The notes: generated from the letters alone by a model not told the origin. Shown: positions 26,579-35,621, counted from the first letter of the stretch. The stretch: 64,000 nt of DNA from Chachezhania sediminis (GCF_009765275.1 NZ_VOPH01000008.1:1-64000); one strand, 5' to 3'. Made by a program: numbers and translations.

Positions 26579-28126
26579 ATGAACTTTCTGAAAACGACGA
26601 CGTTCCTGGTTGCGGCCGCGCTGGCGGCGCCCTTGGCCGCGCAACAGGATGGCGGACGGCTGGACATCGTGGTCCAGCCCGAACCGCCGGGGCTGATGCT
26701 GGGCCTGGTGCAGAACGGCCCGACCCAGATGGTCGCCGGCGATATCTACGAAGGCCTGCTGCGCTACGACACCGACCTGAACCCGATGCCGGGACTGGCC
26801 GAAAGCTGGACCATTTCGGACGATGGCCTGACCTATACGTTCAAGCTGCACGACGGCGTGAAATGGCACGATGGCGAGGATTTCACCGCCGATGACGTCG
26901 TTTTCAGTGCCGATGTCTTCCTGCGCGAAACCCATGCGCGCCTGCGGGCTTCGCTGGCCTATGTGGACACGATCACCGCGATCGACCCGCTGACGGTCGA
27001 GTTCAAGCTGAAGGAACCCTTCGGTCCCTTCATCAGCGTCTTCGAGACCGGCACCATGCCGATCGTGCCCAAGCACCTCTATGAGGGCACCGACTATGCC
27101 ACGAACGAGGCGAACGCGACGCCCATCGGCACCGGTCCCTTCAAGTTCGACAAGTGGGAAAAGGGCAGCTTCATCCACCTGGTGAAGAACGAGGACTATT
27201 ACGTCGAAGGCCTGCCGCACCTGGACGAGGTCTATTACCGCGTGATCCCCGATGCGGCGTCCCGCGCCGTGGCCTTCGAGACGGGCGAGGTCGACGTGCT
27301 GCCCGGCGGGTCGGTGGAAAACTGGGACGTGCCGCGCCTGACGGCGATGGACGGCGTCTGTTCCACCGGCAAGGGCTGGGAATTCTTCGCACCGCATGCG
27401 TGGATGTGGATGAACAACCGCGAAGGTCCGACCGCAAACCAGAAGTTCCGTCAGGCGGTCATGTACGCGCTGGACCGCGACTTCATGAAGGACGTGGTCT
27501 GGAACGGTTTCGGCAACGTCGCCACGGGCCCCGTGTCGTCGAAGACCAACTTCTATTCGGACGACGTGACAATCTACGATCACAACCCCGACAAGGCCAA
27601 GGCGCTGCTGGCGGAAATGGGCTATGACGGCGAACCGGTCCGCGTTTTGCCGCTGCCCTATGGCGAGACCTGGCAACGTTGGGCGGAGGCCGTGCGTCAG
27701 AACCTGGCCGAGGTCGGCATCAACGTTGAAATCGATAGCACCGACGTCGCCGGCTGGAACGAGAAGACGGCCAATTGGGACTATGATCTGGCCTTCACCT
27801 ATCTGTACCAGTACGGCGATCCGGCCCTGGGCGTGTCGCGGAACTATACCGCCGACCGCATCAAGAAGGGCAGCCCGTGGAACAACGTCGAAGGGTACGA
27901 GAACCCGGAACTCGACGCGAAATGGGCCAAGGCGGCGACACTGGTCTCGGCCGACGAACGCACCGCGCTCTATGCCGAGATCCAGAAGGAAATCGTGGAC
28001 GACGTGCCCGTGGCATGGCTGATGGAGCTGGAATTCCCGACCATCTATCGCTGCAACATCCATGACCTGGTGACCACGGGCATCGGCGTGAACGACGGTC
28101 CGCGCAACGCCTGGATCGAAGAGTAA
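26579..28126 (+). CDS. ABC transporter substrate-binding protein, family 5
   Basis: A 515-residue periplasmic receptor with a short Sec signal (MNFLKTTTFLVAAALAAPLAAQ). The family-5 core is present: DIYEGLLRYDTDLNPMPGLAESW, LTYTFKLHDGVKWHDG, FRQAVMYALDRDFMKD and a C-terminal VAWLMELEFPTIY region. The ATG follows AGGGGAAAAAG. It leads the transporter genes, and a strong hairpin just after its stop probably stabilises its mRNA relative to the permease genes. The ligand is unknown; its operon partners (aldolase, amidohydrolases) suggest an acylated amino compound or peptide. Confidence 0.94.
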   Translation: MNFLKTTTFLVAAALAAPLAAQQDGGRLDIVVQPEPPGLMLGLVQNGPTQMVAGDIYEGLLRYDTDLNPMPGLAESWTISDDGLTYTFKLHDGVKWHDGEDFTADDVVFSADVFLRETHARLRASLAYVDTITAIDPLTVEFKLKEPFGPFISVFETGTMPIVPKHLYEGTDYATNEANATPIGTGPFKFDKWEKGSFIHLVKNEDYYVEGLPHLDEVYYRVIPDAASRAVAFETGEVDVLPGGSVENWDVPRLTAMDGVCSTGKGWEFFAPHAWMWMNNREGPTANQKFRQAVMYALDRDFMKDVVWNGFGNVATGPVSSKTNFYSDDVTIYDHNPDKAKALLAEMGYDGEPVRVLPLPYGETWQRWAEAVRQNLAEVGINVEIDSTDVAGWNEKTANWDYDLAFTYLYQYGDPALGVSRNYTADRIKKGSPWNNVEGYENPELDAKWAKAATLVSADERTALYAEIQKEIVDDVPVAWLMELEFPTIYRCNIHDLVTTGIGVNDGPRNAWIEE

Positions 28127-28138
28127 CCCCCTCTTCCC

Positions 28139-28160
28139 GGCGGGCCGTGCGCGGCCCGCC
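28139..28160 (+). promoter_or_regulatory. intercistronic hairpin after the binding-protein gene
   Basis: A perfect 9-bp GC stem, GGCGGGCCG and CGGCCCGCC, with loop TGCG lies 13 bases after the stop. With no U-run, it is more likely an mRNA-protecting or attenuating hairpin that lets the receptor be made in excess over the permeases. Confidence 0.6.
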
Positions 28161-28213
28161 GTTTCCAACCGCTCCTGAAGGGAGCCGGCACCTCAAGGGC
28201 ATCCAGGGGGCAC

Positions 28214-29191
28214 ATGGATACTTTCATCGCCGTTCTATCGCGCATCGCCAAGGCGGTCCTGACGCTTTTGGCCATTGCCGTTCTGAACTTCTTTCTGCTG
28301 CATGCGGCGCCGGGCGATCCGGCCGTCGTGCTGGCCGGCGAAGCCGGGGCCGCCGACGAACAGATGATCGCACAGCTGCGCGAACGGTTCGGGCTGGACC
28401 AGCCGTTCTATGTCCAGCTGGGCAAGTATGTCTGGGGCATCATGCAGTTCGATCTGGGCTATTCCTTCCGGCAGGGCATGCCCGTTTCGCAACTGATCAT
28501 GGAACGTCTGCCCGCCACGCTGATCCTGACGCTGACGGCCTTCTTCATCTCGTTGGGGATGGGGATCTGGCTGGGCGTCGCGGCATCGGCCCGGGTGGGC
28601 CGCGCGTCGGACAGCCTGCTGACCACGCTGGCGCTTCTGTTCTATGCCACACCGCTTTACTGGGCCGCATTGATGGCGGTGCTGGTCTTTTCGGTCTGGC
28701 TGGGTTGGCTGCCCGCCTTCGGGTTCGAGACGGTGGGCGCCAACTATACCGGCCTGGCCCGGGTGCTGGACATCGCCAAGCACCTCGTACTGCCCGCGCT
28801 GACGCTGGGGCTGTTCTTCATGGCCGTCTACATGCGGATGACCCGCGCCAGCATGCTGGAGGTCAGCCAGATGGATTTCGTCAAGACCGCCAAGGCCAAG
28901 GGTCTGGGCGGCGCCGCGATCCGGCGCCGGCACATCCTGCGGAACGCGATCCTGCCAGTCGTCACGCTGGCCGGGCTTCAGGCGGGCCAGCTGGTGGGCG
29001 GTGCTGTTCTGACCGAAACCGTCTTTGCCTGGCCCGGGATTGGGCGGCTGATGTTCGAAAGCCTGGCCGCGCGGGATTACAACACGATCCTTGGCGTCTT
29101 CATCGTCTCTGCCGCCATGGTGATCCTGTTCAACATCATCACCGACATCGTCTACCGGATCGTCGATCCCCGTATCGGCGCGAGGAGCTGA
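28214..29191 (+). CDS. peptide-type ABC transporter permease, DppB family
   Basis: A 325-residue DppB/OppB permease. The first helix (VLTLLAIAVLNFFLLHAAPG), the GLDQPFYVQLGKYVWG loop and the EAA region (KTAKAKGLGGAAIRRRHILRN) are typical, as is the C-terminal IVDPRIGARS. It follows the receptor gene after an 87-base gap holding a hairpin; the DppC-type gene starts three bases after its stop. The usual partner arrangement indicates a complete importer. Confidence 0.94.
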   Translation: MDTFIAVLSRIAKAVLTLLAIAVLNFFLLHAAPGDPAVVLAGEAGAADEQMIAQLRERFGLDQPFYVQLGKYVWGIMQFDLGYSFRQGMPVSQLIMERLPATLILTLTAFFISLGMGIWLGVAASARVGRASDSLLTTLALLFYATPLYWAALMAVLVFSVWLGWLPAFGFETVGANYTGLARVLDIAKHLVLPALTLGLFFMAVYMRMTRASMLEVSQMDFVKTAKAKGLGGAAIRRRHILRNAILPVVTLAGLQAGQLVGGAVLTETVFAWPGIGRLMFESLAARDYNTILGVFIVSAAMVILFNIITDIVYRIVDPRIGARS

Positions 29192-29194
29192 GCC

Positions 29195-30028
29195 ATGTGG
29201 AAACGCTTTGCCTCGAATATCGGTGCCATGGTGGGGGTCGTCCTGCTGATCGCCGTGATCGCAATCGCGATCATCGCGCCGATGCTGTATCCGGGCGGGC
29301 CCTGGCAGATGGTCCAGCGCCCGTTTCTTGTGCCTTTCACGATGGAGGCCTATCCGCTGGGCACCGACACGCTGGGCCGGAATGTGGCTGCGCAGCTGGC
29401 CTACGGCGCGCAGGTGTCGCTGCTGGTGGGGCTTGTCTCGACGCTGGTGGCCCTGCTGATCGGGGTGCCGTTGGGCGCGGTCGCAGGCTTTTATGGCGGG
29501 CTGGCGGATGAAGGCGCGATGCGCTTTACCGAATTCTTCCAGACCATCCCGAACTTCGCGCTGGCCATCGTGCTGGTCGCGATCTTCCAGCCGAACCTGA
29601 CCTCGATCATTCTGGCCATCGCCATCGTGTCCTGGCCCCCCGTCGCGCGGTTGGTCCGGGCCGAGGTGATGTCGGTCCGCAAACGCGAATTCGTCGATGC
29701 GGCGACGCTGGCCGGTCTGTCGAAGCCGCGGATCCTGATCACTCAGGTCCTGCCCAATACCGTGTCGCCGATCATCGTCATGGCCTCGCTGATGGTGGCC
29801 ACGGCGATCCTGCTGGAAAGCTCGCTGTCCTTCCTGGGGCTGGGCGATCCCAACGCGATGAGCTGGGGGTACATGATCGGCGCCGCGCGCACCGTGATCC
29901 GGTCGGCTTGGTGGCTGTCCTTCTTCCCGGGCGTGGCGATCATCATCACCGTGCTGGCGCTGAACCTGATCGGCGAGGGCCTGAACGACGCGCTGAACCC
30001 GCATCTGAGTCGGAAGGGCAGGGCATGA
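29195..30028 (+). CDS. peptide-type ABC transporter permease, DppC family
   Basis: A 277-residue DppC/OppC permease. It has the N-terminal helix, the HPLG-equivalent LGTDTLGRNVAAQLAYGA, the EAA region (DAATLAGLSKPRILITQVLPN) and SFLGLGDPNAMSWGYM. Its stop overlaps the ATPase start by four bases (ATGA), so the two are translationally coupled. No unusual residues are seen. Confidence 0.94.
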   Translation: MWKRFASNIGAMVGVVLLIAVIAIAIIAPMLYPGGPWQMVQRPFLVPFTMEAYPLGTDTLGRNVAAQLAYGAQVSLLVGLVSTLVALLIGVPLGAVAGFYGGLADEGAMRFTEFFQTIPNFALAIVLVAIFQPNLTSIILAIAIVSWPPVARLVRAEVMSVRKREFVDAATLAGLSKPRILITQVLPNTVSPIIVMASLMVATAILLESSLSFLGLGDPNAMSWGYMIGAARTVIRSAWWLSFFPGVAIIITVLALNLIGEGLNDALNPHLSRKGRA

Positions 30029-31638
30029 GCACGCTTGTCATAGACCATCTGAGCATCGGCCTGCCCGAAGGTGCAGACCGACCCCTGGCCGTCGAGGACG
30101 TCAGCATGGCGATCGAGATGGGCCAGATCCTGTGCGTCGTCGGCGAAAGCGGGTCGGGCAAGTCGATGACCGCCAATGCGCTGATGGGCCTTCTGCCGCC
30201 GGGTGTCACGGTCGAGGCGGGCAAGGCCGTCTTCAACGGCCAGAACGTGCTGGACCTGCCGGAATCGCGCAAGCAGGCCCTGCGCGGGGCCGAGATCGCG
30301 ATGATCTTCCAGGAACCGATGACGGCACTGAACCCGCTGATGCGGATCGGCGACCAGATCGCCGAAGTCTTCGCCGCCCATGACCGGTTCACCCCGTCCG
30401 AACGGCGGGAAAAGGCGCTGCACCTGATCCGCGAGGTGGGGCTGCCCGACCCGGAAAAGATCATCCGTGCCTATCCGTTCCAGCTGTCCGGCGGCCAGCG
30501 GCAGCGGGCGATGATCGCCATGGCGCTTGCGCTGGAACCGAAGCTTCTGATCGCCGACGAACCGACGACGGCGCTGGACGTCACGACGCAGGCCCAGATC
30601 CTGAAGCTGATCCTGGACCTGCGCGACAGGCGTGGCATGGCGGTGATGTTCATCACCCACGATTTCGGCGTCGTGGCAGAAATCGCCGACCAGGTCATCG
30701 TGATGCGCGAAGGCAAGGTTGTCGAACGGGGTGTGGCGGCGGATGTGCTGGGCAACCCGCAGCACGACTATACACGCCGCTTGCTGGACGCGATCCCGAC
30801 CGGCAAGCTGCCTGCCGCCCGCGCGCCTCGCGACGTGCCGGCGCTGGAGATCAAGGGTCTGAGAAAGATCTATCGCACCGGCGGCGGCCTCTTCAAACCG
30901 GTGCGCGAGGTCCGGGCCGTCGACGACGTGTCCCTGACCGTGGCCCGGGGCGAGGTGCTGGGCCTGGTCGGCGAAAGCGGATCGGGCAAGTCGACGCTGG
31001 GGCGGACGGCGGTGCGGCTGGTCACGCCTGATGGCGGGCAGGTCATGGTCGGCGGCACCGATCTGGCGGCTCTGTCGGACGAGGAACTGCGCCGCGAACG
31101 CCACAAGGTGCAGATGGTGTTCCAGGATCCCTATGCCTCGCTCAATCCCCGCCAGCGGATCATGGGGGCGCTGACCGACGGACCAATCACCAAGGGCGTG
31201 CCGAAGGCACGGGCGCAGGAGCGCGCACGGGAACTGCTGGAGATCGTGGGGCTGGGGGCCGAGGCCGCCAGCCGCTATCCGCACGAGTTTTCCGGCGGCC
31301 AGCGGCAGCGGATCGGGATCGCCCGCGCGCTGGCGATGGACCCGGAACTGATCATCGCGGACGAGGCTGTATCGGCCCTGGACGTGTCGATCCAGGCGCA
31401 GGTGCTGGACCTGCTGCGCGATCTGCGCGAACGGTTCGACCTGTCGATCCTCTTCATCACCCACGACCTGCGGGTCGCGGCGCAGCTTTGCGACCGGATC
31501 GCGGTGATGCAGAAGGGCCGGCTGGTGGAAATCGGCACCGTCCACGACATCTTCCTGGCGCCGCAGCAGGACTATACGCGCCAGCTTCTGGCCGCCGTGC
31601 CCGGCGCGGGCTGGTCGCAGGAGTCAGCCGGCGCGTGA
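30025..31638 (+). CDS. peptide-type ABC transporter ATP-binding protein, two fused ATPase domains
   Basis: A 537-residue double ATPase equal to a DppD-DppF fusion. Walker A motifs are GESGSGKS at residues 40-47 and again near 320; both signatures read SGGQRQR, and both Walker B regions are present ([24 protein letters not shown]). The second half has the NPRQRI and DYTRQLL features of DppF-type subunits. The start MSTLVIDH overlaps the permease stop; a longer reading lies inside the permease gene. It completes the second peptide-type importer of the window. Confidence 0.95.
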   Translation: MSTLVIDHLSIGLPEGADRPLAVEDVSMAIEMGQILCVVGESGSGKSMTANALMGLLPPGVTVEAGKAVFNGQNVLDLPESRKQALRGAEIAMIFQEPMTALNPLMRIGDQIAEVFAAHDRFTPSERREKALHLIREVGLPDPEKIIRAYPFQLSGGQRQRAMIAMALALEPKLLIADEPTTALDVTTQAQILKLILDLRDRRGMAVMFITHDFGVVAEIADQVIVMREGKVVERGVAADVLGNPQHDYTRRLLDAIPTGKLPAARAPRDVPALEIKGLRKIYRTGGGLFKPVREVRAVDDVSLTVARGEVLGLVGESGSGKSTLGRTAVRLVTPDGGQVMVGGTDLAALSDEELRRERHKVQMVFQDPYASLNPRQRIMGALTDGPITKGVPKARAQERARELLEIVGLGAEAASRYPHEFSGGQRQRIGIARALAMDPELIIADEAVSALDVSIQAQVLDLLRDLRERFDLSILFITHDLRVAAQLCDRIAVMQKGRLVEIGTVHDIFLAPQQDYTRQLLAAVPGAGWSQESAGA

Positions 31639-31650
31639 TCCCGGCGACGG

Positions 31651-31685
31651 GGTTTGCCGGTCCTCCCGCAGCGGGCCGGCAAACC
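31651..31685 (+). terminator. stem-loop after the second peptide importer operon
   Basis: Arms GGTTTGCCGG (31651-31660) and CCGGCAAACC (31676-31685) are perfectly complementary, with an inner CCCG/CGGG dyad in the loop. It begins 13 bases after the ATPase stop. No U-run follows, so a factor-dependent terminator or 3'-end protecting structure is likely. Confidence 0.5.
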
Positions 31686-32008
31686 GGGCCCGGCACTGAC
31701 AGCGCAGCCCGACGGCATATTTGCCTCCGGCCTTCCGAACGCCGGGCGGTCCGGCTGTAATGCCCTTGCACGATGACGACCGGGCGGTCCTGCTCAAGGT
31801 CTGGCATATCCCTGAACAGTCGCTGACGCCCGGCATGACCCGTGGCATGGGCGGCCACGCCCGCCCGCGATGGCAGTAGCCGCATTTGGACTTGGGCCGG
31901 CCAGCGATGCCGTTTGCGCCCGGCCGAGGGTCTGACAGTTCCGTTTTCGACAGAATGGCCCGGCCGAACCCGGGTATATGGGACAGAGGCGGCCGCCGAG
32001 CCTGTAAA
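31686..32008. other. gap without a supported gene
   Basis: About 320 bases between the importer terminator and the operator of the CoA operon. No frame has a recognisable family or a ribosome site. Confidence 0.5.
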
Positions 32009-32034
32009 TAATTAGCTTGCAGATTATAAGCTTG
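32009..32034. promoter_or_regulatory. operator-like site upstream of the MaoC gene
   Basis: The sequence begins TAATTAGCTTGCA, identical over 13 bases to the left arm of the palindrome at 41768. A second AGCTTG follows at 32029-32034, as a direct rather than inverted copy. It lies in an AT-rich promoter region 35 bases before the MaoC gene, whose ATG follows GGGAGG. It is a candidate target of the MarR regulator at 42803. Confidence 0.55.
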
Positions 32035-32068
32035 ATATCTATATGAGGAGACACTTCGGGAGGACATC

Positions 32069-32929
32069 ATGATAGACTATGCTCGGCTCAAGTCCCGGCC
32101 TTTCCCGGCTGTGGAACAGACCTATACCCGCAAGGACACGATCCTTTACGCGCTTGGACTGGGGCTTGGCGCCGATCCGCTGGATCCTGCCCATCTGCGG
32201 GCCACCTATGAACGCGATCCGGGGTTCTGCGCGCTTCCGTCCATGGTCAATGTGCTGGCGGGGCCCGGCTTCTGGGCGATGGAACCGGACACCGGCCTGG
32301 TCTGGCAAAAGATCCTGCACGGCGAACAAAGCTTCACCCTGCATGCGCCGCTGCCCGCCGAGGGTACGCTGATCGGCAACACCCGCATTGTCGAGATCGT
32401 CGACAAGGGCGAAGGGAAGGGCGCCCTGCTCTATTCCGAACGGACGCTGACCGACAAGGCGACCGGCACCCTGATCGCGACGGTCGAAGGGACGAGCTTT
32501 GCCCGTGGCAATGGCGGCTTTAGCGGTCCGACCGGCCCGGTCAAGTCGGTCCATGCCCTGCCCGAAGGGGACCCCGACACCATCTTCGAACATAAGACGC
32601 AGCCGGGGCAGGCGCTGATCTATCGCCTGTCCGGCGATGAAAACCCGCTCCACGCCGATCCCGAGGTGGCGCGCGGCGCCGGTTTCGACCGGCCGATCCT
32701 GCATGGCCTGTCGACGCTGGGCGTCGCGTCCTGGTCGATTACGGCGGCTCTGGCAGGTGGCGATCCGTCCGCGCTGAAGCACCTGCAGCTGCGCTTTACC
32801 TCGCCGGTCTATCCGGGCGAGACGATCCGGACCGAGATGTGGCGGTCGGGCGACGAGATCAGCTTCCGCGCCCGCGTGGTGGAACGTGACGTGGTGGTCC
32901 TGAACAACGGTCTGGCGCGTCTGGCGTAG
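32069..32929 (+). CDS. MaoC-family dehydratase, double hot-dog (enoyl-CoA hydratase 2 type)
   Basis: A 286-residue protein with two hot-dog folds. The C-terminal one carries the (R)-specific hydratase motif YRLSGDENPLHADPEVA with Asp190 and His195, followed by GFDRPILHG; the N-terminal fold is degenerate, as in the hydratase part of peroxisomal multifunctional enzyme 2. The expected reaction is hydration of trans-2-enoyl-CoA to (3R)-hydroxyacyl-CoA, often for bulky or branched chains. Ribosome site GGGAGG precedes the ATG. It is the first gene of the CoA block and has the TAATTAGCTTGCA operator-like sequence in front. Confidence 0.88.
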   Translation: MIDYARLKSRPFPAVEQTYTRKDTILYALGLGLGADPLDPAHLRATYERDPGFCALPSMVNVLAGPGFWAMEPDTGLVWQKILHGEQSFTLHAPLPAEGTLIGNTRIVEIVDKGEGKGALLYSERTLTDKATGTLIATVEGTSFARGNGGFSGPTGPVKSVHALPEGDPDTIFEHKTQPGQALIYRLSGDENPLHADPEVARGAGFDRPILHGLSTLGVASWSITAALAGGDPSALKHLQLRFTSPVYPGETIRTEMWRSGDEISFRARVVERDVVVLNNGLARLA

Positions 32930-33278
32930 GACGCCGGCGGCAACCGGACGGCGCAGGGAGGGCAATGCGTTGAGACGGAGAAGCGCAACCATCGCGGCAT
33001 GGCTCGCCGGCATAGTCCGGGGGCGGCCGCACCCGTGCGGCACGTCCCGGACCCGCACGACGTCCGGGGCGGGCATCGACAGCCCCCGGGCCGGGATTCG
33101 TGACATGGTGCCGACGACCCATCCGCAAGCCGGCCTGCAAGCCACTGCCGACCCGATGCCCTTGGGGCAGGTATTCACGCGCCTTCAATAGTCGCGGCGT
33201 GACCGGCCGGGCGGGGAACTCTTGCCCGGGCCAACAGGAAACAGGCCGGATCTGCGGGCCGAAACGAGGAGAACGACG
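32930..33278. other. gap without a supported gene
   Basis: About 350 GC-rich bases between the MaoC and DUF35 genes. No protein-coding frame is supported and no strong hairpin or operator was noticed. Confidence 0.5.
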
Positions 33279-33692
33279 ATGGCGGACAGACCCTTGCCGA
33301 CCATTTATCCCGAAACCCAGTTCTACTGGGACGGCGCGGCCGAGGGCCGGCTGCTTCTGAATGCCTGCACGTCCTGTGACGGCAAGGCCTATTTCCCGCC
33401 GCGCCCATTCTGCCCGACCTGCGGGTCCCGGGACGTCACGGTCATCGAAGCCTCCGGCAAGGGGCGGCTTTATTCCTACATCATCAACCACCTGCCTGCG
33501 CCGGGCTATGAACCGCCATTCACCGTGGCTGTCGTCATGCTGGACGAGGGCGTGAAGATGGTGGCCAACATCCTCGACTGCCCGGCCGAGCCGGAGGCGC
33601 TGGTGATCGACATGCCGCTGGAAGTCACCTTCGAGACCCGGGGCGACATGAAGATCCCGCAGTTCAAACCCGCAGGGGGGCCTTCCGCATGA
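33279..33692 (+). CDS. Zn-ribbon OB-fold protein (DUF35)
   Basis: A 137-residue DUF35 protein. The rubredoxin-like zinc ribbon has CTSC (after LLNA) and CPTC (after PFC), followed by an OB fold (GRLYSYIINHLPAPGY). DUF35 proteins bind thiolase-like enzymes and are needed for their activity, for example with thiolase-type aldolases of steroid side-chain breakdown. Here the thiolase gene follows with a four-base ATGA overlap. The ATG at 33279 follows CGAGGAG with seven bases spacing and is preferred to a longer reading from 33222. Confidence 0.9.
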   Translation: MADRPLPTIYPETQFYWDGAAEGRLLLNACTSCDGKAYFPPRPFCPTCGSRDVTVIEASGKGRLYSYIINHLPAPGYEPPFTVAVVMLDEGVKMVANILDCPAEPEALVIDMPLEVTFETRGDMKIPQFKPAGGPSA

Positions 33693-34834
33693 GCCGCGCA
33701 AGCATCGCCATCGTCGGCGCCGCAGAAACCACCCGGATGGGAAAGGTGCCCGAACTCAGCCAGACCGGCCTTCATGCCGATGCCGCGCTGAACGCCATGG
33801 CCGAATGCGGCCTGACGCCGGCGGATATCGACGGCGTCGCGACCGGCGGCCACGACGTGGCCGAGATCTGCCAGTACCTTGGCATCACGCCGACATGGTA
33901 TGACGGCACTTCGGTCGGGGGCTGTTCCTTCATAACGCTGGTGCGCCATGCCGCGGCGGCGATCCAGACCGGTCTGTGCAGGACCGTGCTGATCACCCAT
34001 GGCGAAAGCGGGCGGTCGAACAACCGCAATCACCGCCCGATCTTCCCGTCTATGCAGCAGCAGGAATTCGAATCCATCTACGGCCCGTTGTTCCCGCCGT
34101 CGCGCTTCACGCTGCCGGTGATGCGTAAGATGAAGGATGACGGCCTGACCGAGGAACAGCTTGCCATGGTCGCCGTGGTCCAGCGGGAATGGGCTGCCTT
34201 CCATCCGCGCGCCACGATGCGCGATCCGATCACCGTGGACGACGTCCTGAATTCGAAGATGATCGCCTATCCGTTCCGGCTGATGATGTGCTGCCTGGTG
34301 TCCGACGGTGGTGGCGCGCTGATCCTGACCAGCGCCGACAGGGCCAAGGATTTCGCGACCAAACCCGTCTATCTGCGCGGCATGGGTGGCGAAAGCGCCG
34401 AAGGGCCGATGATTTCCCAGATGGAAAGCTTCACCTCGTCCAAGGCCTTCCGGGTTTCCGGCAAGCAGGCCTTCGACAGCGCGGGCATCACCCATTCGGA
34501 TGTCGATCACCTGATGATCTACGACGCCTTCGCGCATCTGCCGATCTACGGGCTGGAAGACCTGGGCTTCGTCAAGCCGGGCGAGGGCGGCGCCTTCATC
34601 GCCGAGGGCAACACCCGTCCGGGGGGCAAGCTGCCGCTGAACACCAATGGCGGAGGTCTCAGCTACATGCATTCGGGGATGTATGGCATGTACGCCCTGC
34701 AGGAAGGCGTGCGCCAGATGCGGGGCGTTTCGCCGGCGCAGGTACAGGATGCCAAGCTGTCGGTCGTCCATGGCGTCGGCGGCATGTTCTCGGCCGCGGC
34801 CACGGTCGTTCTGACGACGGAGAACCAGTGGTGA
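33689..34834 (+). CDS. thiolase-family protein (SCP-x/lipid-transfer-type; thiolase or aldolase)
   Basis: A 381-residue thiolase-fold protein of the SCP-x group. The position of the usual nucleophile reads SVGGCSF, so a cysteine is present but the surrounding motif differs from normal thiolases (CASG), and the C-terminal segment is NGGGLSYMHSGMYGMYALQE rather than the usual GGHPLG form, keeping one histidine. Such proteins with a DUF35 partner act either as 3-ketoacyl-CoA thiolases or as retro-aldolases. It is translationally coupled to the DUF35 gene upstream and, by a GTGA overlap, to the SDR gene downstream. Confidence 0.85.
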   Translation: MSRASIAIVGAAETTRMGKVPELSQTGLHADAALNAMAECGLTPADIDGVATGGHDVAEICQYLGITPTWYDGTSVGGCSFITLVRHAAAAIQTGLCRTVLITHGESGRSNNRNHRPIFPSMQQQEFESIYGPLFPPSRFTLPVMRKMKDDGLTEEQLAMVAVVQREWAAFHPRATMRDPITVDDVLNSKMIAYPFRLMMCCLVSDGGGALILTSADRAKDFATKPVYLRGMGGESAEGPMISQMESFTSSKAFRVSGKQAFDSAGITHSDVDHLMIYDAFAHLPIYGLEDLGFVKPGEGGAFIAEGNTRPGGKLPLNTNGGGLSYMHSGMYGMYALQEGVRQMRGVSPAQVQDAKLSVVHGVGGMFSAAATVVLTTENQW

Positions 34835-35619
34835 CCGGGTTCGCGGGCAAGACCGTCTTCGTGTCCGGCGGGACCAGCGGCATCAACCTTGGCATCGCGC
34901 AGCATTTTGCGCGGTGCGGGGCCCGGATCTTCGTGATCTCGCGCGATCCGGCCAAGGTGACGGCGGCAGTCCAGGGCCTGATCGATCTGGGCGCAGAGGC
35001 CGACGGCATGTCGGCCGACGTCCGCCATTATGACCAGGTCGCCGCCGCGATGGATCGTTGTGCCGAGCTGTTCGGGGAAATCGACATCCTCGTCTCCGGC
35101 GCGGCCGGCAACTTTCTGGCGAAGGCCGAAGACATCACCTCCAACGGGTTCCGCGCGGTGATGGAGATCGACGTGCTGGGCACCCATCACGTCATGCACG
35201 CGGCCTTTCCGCACCTGCGCAAACCGGGGGCCTGCATCCTGAACATCTCTGCCCCGCAGGGCAGCGTTGCCATGGTCGGTCAGTCCCATGTCTGTGCCGC
35301 CAAGTCGGGGATCGACATGCTGACCCGGGCGCTGGCGCTGGAATGGGGGCCGAAGGGTATCCGGGTGAATTCCGTCTCGCCGGGGCCGATCGCCGATACC
35401 GAAGGGCAGAAGCGACTGGTCCCGAACCCCGCCGCGGTCGAGGAGCGCGTGAACGCCATCCCGCTGAAACGGATGGGCACGCTGAACGACGTTGCCGAAC
35501 TGTGCGCCTTCCTGGCATCCGACAAGGCCAGCTACATCACCGGGGCCATCATTCCGGTCGACGGTGGCACCACGCTCAATCCCACGCCGACACGGATGGC
35601 GCAATTCCTGGAGGACTGA
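34831..35619 (+). CDS. SDR-family oxidoreductase, 2,4-dienoyl-CoA reductase-like
   Basis: A 262-residue short-chain dehydrogenase with the nucleotide motif SGGTSGINLGIA. The usual Tyr of YxxxK is missing: the segment reads SHVCAAKSGIDMLTRALALE. This absence, together with GNFLAKAEDITSNGF and VNSVSPGPIADTEG, is the pattern of peroxisomal-type 2,4-dienoyl-CoA reductase (DECR2), which reduces dienoyl-CoA with NADPH. The GTG at 34831 overlaps the thiolase stop. Function as a dienoyl-CoA reductase is inferred from this pattern. Confidence 0.82.
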   Translation: MTGFAGKTVFVSGGTSGINLGIAQHFARCGARIFVISRDPAKVTAAVQGLIDLGAEADGMSADVRHYDQVAAAMDRCAELFGEIDILVSGAAGNFLAKAEDITSNGFRAVMEIDVLGTHHVMHAAFPHLRKPGACILNISAPQGSVAMVGQSHVCAAKSGIDMLTRALALEWGPKGIRVNSVSPGPIADTEGQKRLVPNPAAVEERVNAIPLKRMGTLNDVAELCAFLASDKASYITGAIIPVDGGTTLNPTPTRMAQFLED

Positions 35620-35621
35620 CG

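Noticed and set aside
28235-30004. 589-codon minus-strand frame
   Set aside because: It is His/Gln/Arg-rich with no family motif and is opposite two clear permease genes.
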